From contig JAKSDI010000229.1 in assembly GCA_022360175.1 (NCBI GenBank), forward strand, positions 1 to 50,307: a stretch of DNA of 50,307 nt, in the 5' to 3' direction. The stretch is from Chitinophagales bacterium (GTDB taxonomy: Bacteria > Bacteroidota > Bacteroidia > Chitinophagales > Saprospiraceae). Positions 32,176 through 41,052 of the stretch are shown here, piece after piece (positions within the stretch are counted from its first letter, which is position 1; every line of letters starts with the position of its first letter). Under the pieces are notes generated by a model, which saw only the letters and a program-made list of their open reading frames with translations, was not told the DNA's origin and ran no database searches. The translations under genes and the position numbers were made by a program.

Positions 32176-33342
32176 ATGAGATATTTGGCGATAATAACAT
32201 TGATTATAGCTACCTATTCAATTGGCTCAGCACAGGGCATTGATTTTTTTCACGGCAGCTGGGAAGAAGCATTAACAGAAGCTAAAGAACAACAAAAAAT
32301 TATTTTTGTAGATGCTTTCACGACCTGGTGTGGCCCTTGTAAACGCATGGCAAGAGAAGTTTTTCCAGATGATAAAGTTGGTGATTTTTACAATCGCTAT
32401 TTCATCAGTGTGAAATTGGATATGGAAAAAGGAGAAGGGCTTAAATTCCGTAAGGAGTATCCTGTTTCCGCTTTCCCAACACTCTTTTACATTAATGGTG
32501 ATGGAGAGGTAGTACAAAAAGTAAAAGGAGCTCAGGGAACTGCCAAATTTATTGAAATAGGGAAAAAAGCTTTAGCGCTCTCTGATAACAGCGAAGAGTA
32601 TGCTGCTCGCTACGAAGAAGGAGAACGCGATCCTGATTTTATTCTTAAATACATTAAATCACTTAATAACTCTGGCCAATCCAGCCTGAAAGTGGCCAAT
32701 GAATTTTTGAATAACCAAACCAACCTAAGTACTCCTGACAATTTACAAATCATTTTAGAAGCTGCTACGGAGGCTGATTCCAGAATTTTCGGATTGCTAG
32801 AGCGGCATATGGACAAGATCAAAACAATAACAGGAGAAGAAGATCTGCGGTTTCGTATAGAGCAAGCTTGTAAAGCCACAGCGGCCAAAGCCAATGAGTT
32901 CAACAGTCTGGAGATATTGGAAGAAGCACAGGAAAAGATGAGTAAATATTGTCCTGATGTAGCTGAAGAGTTTAAATATGAAAGCACTCTGGATTTTCAC
33001 GTAGCACAGCGAAATCCAGCTGAATATGCGAAAGCTTGTAAAAAATATGCTAAAAAAGCTATAAAAACTCAAGCTGAAAAGCTGAATGAGCTCGCGAATA
33101 CCATGTATATTAATTTCAAAGATGAGCCTATTGTCCTTGAGCAGGCAGAAATAATTGCCGAAAATGCCTCAAAACAAGGAATGAAGCACGATTATTATGT
33201 GACCTATGCACGCATCCTCAAAGACAATGGCAAAAACCAGGAAGCGGTAAAAGCAGCCGAAAAAGCACTGGAACTAGGCCGTGAATCAGGGCCTTATACA
33301 GTAAAAATGCTGGAATCTTTTCTACAAAAAATGAAAGCATAA
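32176..33342 (+). CDS. Secreted thioredoxin-fold protein with helical-repeat C-terminus
   Basis: This is a 388-residue protein with a signal peptide (cleavage likely after Ala19, leaving Gln20 first). A thioredoxin domain covers about residues 25-135, with the redox site WCGPCK (Cys52 and Cys55) and the cis-Pro segment SAFPTLF near 98. The remaining 250 residues are helical and TPR-like, ending in GKNQEAVKAAEKALELGRES. The intact CxxC suggests a periplasmic disulfide reductase or isomerase; the tail probably binds its partner. A paralogue with the same layout follows after 109 bases. Confidence 0.88.
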   Translation: MRYLAIITLIIATYSIGSAQGIDFFHGSWEEALTEAKEQQKIIFVDAFTTWCGPCKRMAREVFPDDKVGDFYNRYFISVKLDMEKGEGLKFRKEYPVSAFPTLFYINGDGEVVQKVKGAQGTAKFIEIGKKALALSDNSEEYAARYEEGERDPDFILKYIKSLNNSGQSSLKVANEFLNNQTNLSTPDNLQIILEAATEADSRIFGLLERHMDKIKTITGEEDLRFRIEQACKATAAKANEFNSLEILEEAQEKMSKYCPDVAEEFKYESTLDFHVAQRNPAEYAKACKKYAKKAIKTQAEKLNELANTMYINFKDEPIVLEQAEIIAENASKQGMKHDYYVTYARILKDNGKNQEAVKAAEKALELGRESGPYTVKMLESFLQKMKA

Positions 33343-33451
33343 TTAGTCCGTCCAGATAAAACAAACTTGCCTTGTTGTCTTTGGCAGCAGGGCAATTTTG
33401 CATTTAAAAACTACGTTTTCAGAATACATTTTTGACCAATAAAAATATACT

Positions 33452-34612
33452 ATGAAGCCTATCTTTATCCTCTCTATAGCAATGCTAAGTACTTTTTGCC
33501 TACAGGCACAAACAGCGATCAACTTTGAACAAGATAACTGGGAAAGCATCCTTAATAAAGCCAAAGAAACTGACAAAATTATCTTCCTCGATGCTTATGC
33601 TTCCTGGTGTGGCCCTTGCAAGCGAATGTCAAAGGATGTGTTTACTCATGCTGAAATAGCTCCATTTTACAATGACAATTTCATCAATGCCAAAATTGAC
33701 ATGGAGAAAGGAGAAGGCCCTGAGTTAGCTAGAAAATATCAGGTAAGAGCCTATCCTACCCTACTCTATATAGATGGCAATGGTGAAGTAGTTCATCAAG
33801 CACTGGGTTATCATGATCCTAAACAATTCTATGAATTAGGAAAAAAGGCTTTGGACCCAAGCAGTCGATTATCGGGACTTAATGAGCGCTATACCAAAGG
33901 GGACCGTGACCCTGAGTTTCTTTACCAATATGCACGTGCCAGCATGAATGCAATGGCAGCTGATGGCAAAGAGATCGCTCAAGCTTACCTTAAGACTCAG
34001 TCCGACTGGAAAACGCCACGCAATATGGAGTTAATAATGGATGCCGCAGAAAGCGCCAATTCCGATCTGTTTGATTTCATCTTAGATAATAAATCTGAGT
34101 TTGAAGCACTCTACGGTGAAGAAGTAGTTGCGGGGAAAGTACAGCGTATGATTATTAATTCACTGGGAGAAGTAGAAGGAGACGATGTATTAGTGCAAGT
34201 GGAAAGCCTATACAATAGAGCTTATCCAGAAAATGCTCCACGCCTGATTGCCAATTTCAAAATGAATTATTATGGTATGATTGGCGATAATGATCAATTT
34301 GCAAAAGCAGCTATCGACTATTTTGACCAGTACGGTTCTGAAGATTCTAATGAACTGAATAATTTTGCCTGGGCTTTTTATGAAAATGTAGACAATGAAG
34401 CATATCTTGAAAAAGCAGTCGGCTGGGCAAAAAAATCAGTTGAGTTAAGTGACGAATACTATAATAATGATACCTTGGCCGCTTTATATTACAAGCTTGG
34501 CCAGAAACGCCCCGCAAAAAAAGCAGCAGAACATGCTATTGAGATAGCCAAGCAACACGGGGATGATTACAGCTCGACTCAGTCTTTGCTGGATCAGATT
34601 AAAAAGATGTAA
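33452..34612 (+). CDS. Secreted thioredoxin-fold protein with helical-repeat C-terminus (paralogue)
   Basis: This 386-residue paralogue of the preceding gene has a signal peptide (cleavage after Ala19, Gln20 first), a thioredoxin domain with WCGPCK (Cys53 and Cys56) and cis-Pro segment RAYPTLLYIDG near 99, and a helical tail containing AKKAAEHAIEIAKQHGDDYS. The thioredoxin domains are similar while the tails have diverged, suggesting an old tandem duplication with different partners. thiL starts 8 bases later, so the two may be co-transcribed. Confidence 0.88.
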   Translation: MKPIFILSIAMLSTFCLQAQTAINFEQDNWESILNKAKETDKIIFLDAYASWCGPCKRMSKDVFTHAEIAPFYNDNFINAKIDMEKGEGPELARKYQVRAYPTLLYIDGNGEVVHQALGYHDPKQFYELGKKALDPSSRLSGLNERYTKGDRDPEFLYQYARASMNAMAADGKEIAQAYLKTQSDWKTPRNMELIMDAAESANSDLFDFILDNKSEFEALYGEEVVAGKVQRMIINSLGEVEGDDVLVQVESLYNRAYPENAPRLIANFKMNYYGMIGDNDQFAKAAIDYFDQYGSEDSNELNNFAWAFYENVDNEAYLEKAVGWAKKSVELSDEYYNNDTLAALYYKLGQKRPAKKAAEHAIEIAKQHGDDYSSTQSLLDQIKKM

Positions 34613-34620
34613 AAACTTTT

Positions 34621-35670
34621 ATGGCAGAAGAAAATATAAAACGTACAGACGTTAATGAGTTGGGTGAGTTTGGTTTGATTGAACACCTCACCCAACGATT
34701 TCCCCTTAGCAATCCTTCCTCTGTTAAGGGAATAGGAGATGATGCAGCTGTGATTGACAATGGCAATTTCCAAACCGTCGTATCTACAGACATGCTGGTA
34801 GAAGGTATTCATTTTGACCTGATGTATACCCCGCTTAAGCACCTGGGGTATAAATCTGTTGTTGTCAATTTATCCGATATCTATGCGATGAATGCCCGCC
34901 CTAAACAAGTAACGGTATCCATTGCTCTTTCCAATCGCTTTTCAGTAGAAGCTCTGGAAGAATTGTATGATGGTATACGTGCTGCCTGCAATTTCTACAA
35001 GGTAGACCTGATAGGAGGTGATACTACTTCATCGCCTAAGGGATTAGTAATAAGTGTAACGGCTATTGGGCAGGGAGAAAAGGGAAAACTTGCTTATCGC
35101 AATGGTGCAAAGGTAGGAGATTTGATATGCATCAGTGGCAACCTGGGAGCAGCTTATCTTGGCTTGCAGTTATTGGAACGCGAAAAGCAGGTCTATCTTT
35201 CTAATCCAGGAGTTCAACCTGACCTGGAAGGTCATGATTATTTAGTAGGGCGACAGTTGAAACCCGAAGCACGTGGTGATTTGATCAATGCTTTTGGGAA
35301 AGTAGGATTGATCCCTACATCCATGATTGATATTTCCGATGGACTGGCTTCTGAACTCTTCCATATTTGCAAGCAATCAGGTGTAGGTGCCTTACTGGAA
35401 GAAAGTGGCGTATCGATACACCCTGATGCTGAGGTACAGGCAATCAACTTCAGCATGGACCCTATTACCTGTGCCTTAAGTGGTGGAGAAGATTATGAGT
35501 TACTCTTTACCGTAGATCCACAGGATATTGACAAAGTCAAATACATGCCTGATATCTATATTGCCGGAGAAATTATACCGGCAGAAGATGGTATTAAACT
35601 AAATACTAAAGGCGGTAATTTACATGATATTACTGCTCAAGGTTGGAAACATTTTGGAAATAAGAACTGA
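34621..35670 (+). CDS. thiL: Thiamine-monophosphate kinase
   Basis: ThiL phosphorylates thiamine monophosphate to the active cofactor thiamine pyrophosphate, using ATP, in the cytoplasm. The protein has 349 residues. Family landmarks are the N-terminal ELGEFGLIEHLTQRF, GIGDDAAVID near residue 39, STDMLVEGIHFDL near 58, LSDIYAMNARP near 83, LIGGDTTSSPKG near 126 (metal-binding Asp residues) and MIDISDGLASELFHI near 237, then SGGEDYELLFT near 286. No other thiamine gene is in the window. The downstream M28 gene starts one base after the stop. Confidence 0.96.
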   Translation: MAEENIKRTDVNELGEFGLIEHLTQRFPLSNPSSVKGIGDDAAVIDNGNFQTVVSTDMLVEGIHFDLMYTPLKHLGYKSVVVNLSDIYAMNARPKQVTVSIALSNRFSVEALEELYDGIRAACNFYKVDLIGGDTTSSPKGLVISVTAIGQGEKGKLAYRNGAKVGDLICISGNLGAAYLGLQLLEREKQVYLSNPGVQPDLEGHDYLVGRQLKPEARGDLINAFGKVGLIPTSMIDISDGLASELFHICKQSGVGALLEESGVSIHPDAEVQAINFSMDPITCALSGGEDYELLFTVDPQDIDKVKYMPDIYIAGEIIPAEDGIKLNTKGGNLHDITAQGWKHFGNKN

Positions 35671-35671
35671 C

Positions 35672-36679
35672 ATGCTTAAGCGACCTTCTCTACTTTCATA
35701 CTTATTAGTGCTTCTGATTTTTCTATCGCCTGCATGCGGTGCTGATGATAGTTCGGAAACGACTGTTACTCCACCGGCTGTCAAAAAAATCAAAGTACCT
35801 CGTTTTGAGCGTGACTCTGCTTATGCCTACCTGGAAACTCAGGTCAACTTTGGCCCTCGGGTGCCCAACACTGAAGAGCACCGCCAGTGTAAAGAATGGT
35901 TGGTCGGTCAGTTTAAGCAGTTTGGAGCTAAAGTAATAGAACAGGATTTTCAGACCACTGCATATACAGGTACCGTATTGAACAGTACTAATATTATTGC
36001 ACAGTATAATCCTGAAGCTACCAAGCGAGTCCTGCTTGCTGCTCATTGGGATAGTCGCCCTTTTGCAGACTCTCCCCTATCGGAAGGGCCTCGTAATAAA
36101 GCAATACTTGGCGCTGATGATGGTGGAAGTGGTGTAGCAGTCCTGTTGGAAGTAGCCCGATTACTCAATGAGACGCCTATCGAAATGGGTGTAGACATTG
36201 TACTCTTCGATGCTGAAGATTATGGAGATAGCGATACTCATACACCGGATTCATACGCATTAGGGTCGCAATACTGGTCGCGCAATATGCATCTGGGTGG
36301 CCAACAGCGCCCTAAATATGGTATCCTGCTAGATATGGTTGGTAGTAATAATGCCCGCTTTCCTAAAGAATACTATTCTACTCAATTTGCTCCCCGCATT
36401 GTCAACAAAGTGTGGAAGCTTGCGCAAAATATGGGTTATGGCAATCACTTTGTAGATGCTACAAGTGGTGCCATTGCCGATGATCATTACTACGTCAACA
36501 CGATTGCCCGTATACCAATGATAGATATTATCAACCGTCAACCAGGTACACAAACAGGCTTTGGCGAATACTGGCACACCCACAATGATAATATGGATAT
36601 CATTGATAAGAGAACATTGCGGGCAGTGGGGCAAGTGGTATTGGCAGTGATTTACAGGGAAAACAATGGGGAGTTTTAA
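35672..36679 (+). CDS. M28-family glutaminyl-peptide cyclotransferase-like lipoprotein
   Basis: This 335-residue protein starts at the ATG at 35672 with a lipoprotein signal (IFLSPAC). The M28 fold has the metal-site motifs AAHWDSRPFAD near residue 121, LGADDGGSGVAVLLE near 147, VLFDAEDYG near 185, DDHYYV near 270 and EYWHTHNDNMD near 304. This combination (DDH and WHTxxDN) resembles glutaminyl cyclases, which convert an N-terminal Gln to pyroglutamate, rather than aminopeptidases. As an exported lipoprotein it would act on secreted proteins, and four nearby or same-window exported proteins appear to expose an N-terminal Gln. Aminopeptidase activity cannot be excluded from sequence. Confidence 0.82.
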   Translation: MLKRPSLLSYLLVLLIFLSPACGADDSSETTVTPPAVKKIKVPRFERDSAYAYLETQVNFGPRVPNTEEHRQCKEWLVGQFKQFGAKVIEQDFQTTAYTGTVLNSTNIIAQYNPEATKRVLLAAHWDSRPFADSPLSEGPRNKAILGADDGGSGVAVLLEVARLLNETPIEMGVDIVLFDAEDYGDSDTHTPDSYALGSQYWSRNMHLGGQQRPKYGILLDMVGSNNARFPKEYYSTQFAPRIVNKVWKLAQNMGYGNHFVDATSGAIADDHYYVNTIARIPMIDIINRQPGTQTGFGEYWHTHNDNMDIIDKRTLRAVGQVVLAVIYRENNGEF

Positions 36680-36796
36680 ACAAGCTTACAATTAAACTAA
36701 GCCTTCTATTTTCCTGATTAACAGTTATTCTTTTTTTCTATTTGTCAGTATGCCAAAAACTTTTTAACTTCATATGACTGATAGAAAATTGATATA

Positions 36797-37195
36797 ATGA
36801 AAAGGAGAATTAACGCGTTCACTCTAACAGAACTCTTATTGGTATTGGTTATTATCGGGATATTGATGTTGATTGCATTGCCCAATCTAATGCCTTTGAT
36901 TGCACGTACCCATAGCCTGGAAGCACAGCAAGCACTAGTCACCATTCAGAAGTTACAGCGTAGTCATTACCAACTTCATGTTAAATACACAAACGACCTT
37001 ATGGCGCTCGGATTTGAGCCAGAACCAACGGTTATAGAAGGTGGGAGTGCAAAATATACCATCGAAATTACAGAAGCATCACCAACAACTTTTGTAGCAA
37101 AAGCTCGTGCGGTTGTTGACTTTGACCAGGATGGAGTTTTTAATGAATGGGAAATCTCTCAGGATGGACAGCTAAAAGAATTGGTTAAAGACTAA
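36797..37195 (+). CDS. Type II secretion/type IV pilus pseudopilin (GspG-like)
   Basis: This 132-residue protein has a prepilin leader, MKRRINA, then FTLTELLLVLVIIGILMLIA: Phe at +1, Glu at +5 and a long hydrophobic helix. The residue at -1 is Ala, where most prepilins have Gly. The C-terminal globular part ends in VVDFDQDGVFNEWEIS, an acidic calcium-binding-like loop as in GspG pseudopilins. It is followed by a prepilin peptidase gene that overlaps its stop by one base, so the pair is translationally coupled. It starts an operon with gspE and gspD. Confidence 0.85.
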   Translation: MKRRINAFTLTELLLVLVIIGILMLIALPNLMPLIARTHSLEAQQALVTIQKLQRSHYQLHVKYTNDLMALGFEPEPTVIEGGSAKYTIEITEASPTTFVAKARAVVDFDQDGVFNEWEISQDGQLKELVKD

Positions 37196-37683
37196 TGTTA
37201 GTAGGGCTTTTGATACTAAAAAGTCTATTGCTAATATATTTAGCAATACAAGATTGGCATTACCGCTCTATACCTACATGGGGAATCATTGTTTTGGCAA
37301 TTTTAATTATCGTAGAAGGTTTACAACTTATTCAGCCAATTGATTTCCTTATTACATTTACCATAAACAGTGCGCTCATGACCTTTCAATTCTTTTTACT
37401 ACAAATATATTTTTCGTTACGCAATAAAAAGTGGATTAAACTAACCCACGAATACATTGGTTGGGGTGATATTCTATTTTTTGCTTGCATGGCAGCTGCG
37501 ATGTCTGTCATTTGGTTTTCATGGACATTTCTGGGTAGTTTAATATTTAGTCTGCTCATTTTCTCATTATTAATGGCATTAAACCTTATCGGCAAGCGAA
37601 TTCCTTTAGTCACAGGAACAGCTATCTTTTATTTATTCTTTTTCTGGATTGCATGGTACCAATCTATTAATTTATATCACTAG
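37195..37683 (+). CDS. Prepilin peptidase (A24 type), short form without methyltransferase domain
   Basis: This is a 162-residue integral membrane protein with about five helices. It carries the two catalytic aspartates of A24 aspartic peptidases: Asp20 in QDWHYRSIP and Asp92 in GWGD (the GxGD motif). It lacks the N-terminal cysteine-rich methyltransferase domain of full PilD/GspO, so it probably cleaves the leader without methylating the new N-terminus, or resembles archaeal-type and TadV-like short enzymes. It is coupled to the pseudopilin upstream; gspE starts 4 bases downstream. Confidence 0.82.
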   Translation: MLVGLLILKSLLLIYLAIQDWHYRSIPTWGIIVLAILIIVEGLQLIQPIDFLITFTINSALMTFQFFLLQIYFSLRNKKWIKLTHEYIGWGDILFFACMAAAMSVIWFSWTFLGSLIFSLLIFSLLMALNLIGKRIPLVTGTAIFYLFFFWIAWYQSINLYH

Positions 37684-37687
37684 CGCT

Positions 37688-39100
37688 ATGCTTAGACAAG
37701 AAATCCCAATAAACTGTATTCAGTTACTTAGCACAGAACAAGCCTGGCATTATCAGGCAATTCCCTTTTCCAAATCGGGGAATACAATTCAACTTTATAT
37801 AAGTGATGATACTAAAGATAAAGTGGATGAACTGGAATTGGTTTTAGGGCATTCTGTACAAAGCATCCCTATATCAACTATCGAGTTGCAACAACTCCTG
37901 GGCAAGTATTATCGCCGAAGCCAAAAAGGAGGTTTTATCCAACTCAACAAAAGTGGAGATTTTTTGGATAATCTCATTAAGGAAGCTCGTTTCCTGGATA
38001 GTAGTGATATTCACATGGAACCTTATGAAGAGAAAGCTCGTGTACGTTTCCGCGTAGATGGAATTTTGTTGGAGAAATACCAGCTTGAAATCAACACTTA
38101 TCCCGGCCTGGTAAATAAAATAAAGATAAAAGCACAATTAGATATTGCTGAAAAACGCCTTCCCCAGGATGGACGCATTTTTTTTAGAGATAATGATGGT
38201 TCCCAATTTGATATTAGAGTCTCTACTCTTCCTACTCTGCATGGTGAAAAAATTGTAATGAGATTACTGAGTAGTACTGACACTCAATCCAATATCAACG
38301 AACTAGGTTTTCGTCAGGAGGAACTGGATCGCTATTTACAAGGAGTACAACAACCTAATGGAATCATTCTGATAAGCGGCCCTACCGGATCAGGAAAAAC
38401 GACCACCCTTTATAGCACTCTACAGATACTCAATGAATCCTCAAGAAATGTAATGACAATAGAAGATCCTATTGAATATACACTCGAAGGAATCAACCAG
38501 GTACAGCTTAGAGAGAATATAGGACTCACCTATGCTAGTGCAATCCGAACTTTTTTGAGGCAAGATCCCGATGTAATTATGGTTGGAGAAATCCGAGACC
38601 TGGAAACGGCATCCATGGCAATCAGAGCTTCTCTGACTGGGCACCTTGTATTATCTACTATTCATACGAATTCTGCCTGGGGTATTATTGCCAGATTAAT
38701 TGACATGGGAGTCCCTTCCTATCTTTTAGCCGATACCCTAAATACAGCTGTAGCACAAAGGCTTGTACGATGCCTTTGCTCTAATTGCAAATACGAAGCC
38801 CCCCTTTTGCCCGAAGACTGGCCAATACATTATCGCCCTTCTCAAGTACTGTCTAAACACTGGAAAGCAAAAGGGTGTGAGTATTGTCATTACAGCGGAT
38901 ACAAAGGTAGAACGGCCGTATATGAAATTATTCCTATCGATCAGGAGTTAGCTCAAAAAATAAAAAATACGGATCTGTCTATAAACAACTTATTGAAACA
39001 AAAAGGCATTCGAAGCCTCGCTCAAAACGCAGAAGCATTAATTGCGTCAGGAACAACTTCCATTAAAGAAGCTACTGCTCTATTGTATAATGGACAATAA
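37688..39100 (+). CDS. gspE: Secretion/pilus assembly ATPase, GspE/PilB family
   Basis: This 470-residue hexameric ATPase powers pseudopilus assembly at the inner membrane. The start is the ATG at 37688 (MLRQEIPINC). The N-terminal domain is short. The catalytic core has DSSDIHMEP near residue 105, VRFRVDGIL near 119, Walker A GPTGSGKT at 231-238, an acidic IEDPIEY near 258 and Walker B DVIMVGEIRD at 295-304 with LSTIHTNSA near 322. A zinc module is formed by CSNC and CEYC near 366-396. It lies in an operon with pseudopilin, peptidase and gspD. Confidence 0.94.
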   Translation: MLRQEIPINCIQLLSTEQAWHYQAIPFSKSGNTIQLYISDDTKDKVDELELVLGHSVQSIPISTIELQQLLGKYYRRSQKGGFIQLNKSGDFLDNLIKEARFLDSSDIHMEPYEEKARVRFRVDGILLEKYQLEINTYPGLVNKIKIKAQLDIAEKRLPQDGRIFFRDNDGSQFDIRVSTLPTLHGEKIVMRLLSSTDTQSNINELGFRQEELDRYLQGVQQPNGIILISGPTGSGKTTTLYSTLQILNESSRNVMTIEDPIEYTLEGINQVQLRENIGLTYASAIRTFLRQDPDVIMVGEIRDLETASMAIRASLTGHLVLSTIHTNSAWGIIARLIDMGVPSYLLADTLNTAVAQRLVRCLCSNCKYEAPLLPEDWPIHYRPSQVLSKHWKAKGCEYCHYSGYKGRTAVYEIIPIDQELAQKIKNTDLSINNLLKQKGIRSLAQNAEALIASGTTSIKEATALLYNGQ

Positions 39101-39123
39101 AGTGGTTTAAGAAAAAACGCGAC

Positions 39124-41052
39124 ATGAAGAAATACATCATTCTAATACTAAGCCTTTCTCTGGGATACTCTATTGCTTATACACAAACAGATGATACCTG
39201 GCTAGCAGACGTGGAAAACAAACTCAGTTTATTAAGCGAACAAGGAGTCGCACTCGATCAAACGGTAACGATTGTGATGGAAGGGAACATCCAGGAGTTT
39301 GTTAGCTTGTTGGCAGAGAGTACGGATTTAAACATTGCAATAGATCCAGGTATCAATGACCCAATTACAGTATCTTTCACCTCTGTAAAGGTCAGGGATA
39401 TCATATTGCATCTATGCAGTACCTATGAACTGGACACTCGGCTTACGGGCAGCATCATATATTTGATCGATCGATACATTCCTCCGTCTATTGAGCCTCC
39501 CAAACCTCTTGATATTCAATATGATTCTATCACAGATGAGTTGGTGGTAAATGTCCAGCAAACTCCCTTATCTGACCTTACTAATGAAATTGCTGCGCTG
39601 AGTGGTCAAAATATTGCATCCAGTCCAAATGCCAGAGAAGCTCTGATCAGTACTTATATCAATAAACAGCCATTAGAAAGTGCTCTTCAGCAAATTGCAG
39701 CAAGCAACGAGCTTAAACTCGAACGTACTCCTGATTTCTTTATGTATAAAACAATCGAGGAAACGGCTCTTTTTCGCCCCTCCAAACTCCCCGACAATCA
39801 GGGTTCTGCATTGTCTATCCAAAAAACCGATGCTGACAGGGTCAATATAAGAGCTGAAAATGTAGCCCTGCTTTCTGTCATTCAATCAGTGGGGGATGCA
39901 TTAGAATTGGATTATGTGTTTCTGGCAGGAATTGAAGTCACTCCGCTTTCAACAGGAACAGGAAGAAATCAAACTCAAAGAGGAGGTAGCCCTACCTTAA
40001 GCATACAGCTACAAAATGTATCATATGAAGAATTGCTAGAACAAGCCTGCAAGAATTCTCCTTATTTCTATGACACTCAGGACAGTATTTACCTGATTGG
40101 CCTACGAGAAGCGGAAGGCTTAAGAGAAACCAAAGTGGTGCCTATGCAATTTCGTTCTGCACGAGGTGTACAGCATCTGATTCCTCCTCAAATGATTAAG
40201 GATGTAGTAATTGATAGCCTCTTTGAGCTAAATAGCCTGGTATTAAGTGGGTCAGAAAAAAATGTGGAAGAAATTGCTTCATTTCTCGCATCCATTGATA
40301 AGGCGGTACCAATTGTTATGATTGAATTGACAATCATCGATGTGCAGATGAACCAACTAGATGATTATGGAATCGAAGCAGGAGTAGCTCCGGAAGGCAA
40401 AGATGCAGGTGGCACTATCATAGGGGAGTCTGGCACTAATTTTACATTCAGTACGAATGCTATCAATAACTTATTAGGATTCTTGGGTGAAAGAGGAATT
40501 ATCAATTTGGGGCAGGTCACTCCTGATTTTTATGTCACGCTCCGTGCACTCCAGGAAACAGGAATAATCGATATCAAATCGACCCCTCGTTTATCCACCC
40601 TTAACAGCCACCCTGCTTTATTAAAAATAGGTCAAAAAAGGTATTATCAGGAACAGCAGGTTAATTACCCCGGTTATGATCGTCCGGTACCCGTACAAGC
40701 CGTTGTATTTCGAGAAGTAGAAGCCAATCTTGAGGTTAATATCAATCCGATGGTAAGTGGAGATAAAGAGGTAACCCTCGAAATTGGATTTGAGCAATCT
40801 GAATTCATTGGCGATACAGGCCCCAACGCACCACCTCCACAAGTTTCTCGCCGATTTGACTCTATCATTAGAGTAAAAAATGGAGAGACTATTGTACTGG
40901 GAGGATTAGAAAGGGATGCCCGTTCAAACACTCGCAGCGGCGTGCCCTGGCTAAGTAAACTTCCTGTAATAGGTTGGATATTTGGAAGAAAACGAAAGAA
41001 CAAACAAAATGAAAAGTTGATGATATTCATCAAACCAACCGTAGTAGACTGA
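39124..41052 (+). CDS. gspD: Type II secretion secretin, GspD/PilQ family
   Basis: This 642-residue outer membrane channel protein has a signal peptide (cleavage likely after Thr20, Gln21 first). The N-terminal half has repeated small N-domains with STN-like segments such as VKVRDIILHLCSTYELD near residue 88. The secretin core begins around residue 395 (VPIVMIELTIIDVQM), passes through TGIIDIKSTPRLSTLNSHPA near 480 and GETIVLGGLERDARSN near 584, and ends in GVPWLSKLPVIGWIFGRK with a LMIFIKPTVV tail, the family signature. No pilotin gene is seen. It precedes a GspL-like gene with a one-base overlap. Confidence 0.94.
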   Translation: MKKYIILILSLSLGYSIAYTQTDDTWLADVENKLSLLSEQGVALDQTVTIVMEGNIQEFVSLLAESTDLNIAIDPGINDPITVSFTSVKVRDIILHLCSTYELDTRLTGSIIYLIDRYIPPSIEPPKPLDIQYDSITDELVVNVQQTPLSDLTNEIAALSGQNIASSPNAREALISTYINKQPLESALQQIAASNELKLERTPDFFMYKTIEETALFRPSKLPDNQGSALSIQKTDADRVNIRAENVALLSVIQSVGDALELDYVFLAGIEVTPLSTGTGRNQTQRGGSPTLSIQLQNVSYEELLEQACKNSPYFYDTQDSIYLIGLREAEGLRETKVVPMQFRSARGVQHLIPPQMIKDVVIDSLFELNSLVLSGSEKNVEEIASFLASIDKAVPIVMIELTIIDVQMNQLDDYGIEAGVAPEGKDAGGTIIGESGTNFTFSTNAINNLLGFLGERGIINLGQVTPDFYVTLRALQETGIIDIKSTPRLSTLNSHPALLKIGQKRYYQEQQVNYPGYDRPVPVQAVVFREVEANLEVNINPMVSGDKEVTLEIGFEQSEFIGDTGPNAPPPQVSRRFDSIIRVKNGETIVLGGLERDARSNTRSGVPWLSKLPVIGWIFGRKRKNKQNEKLMIFIKPTVVD

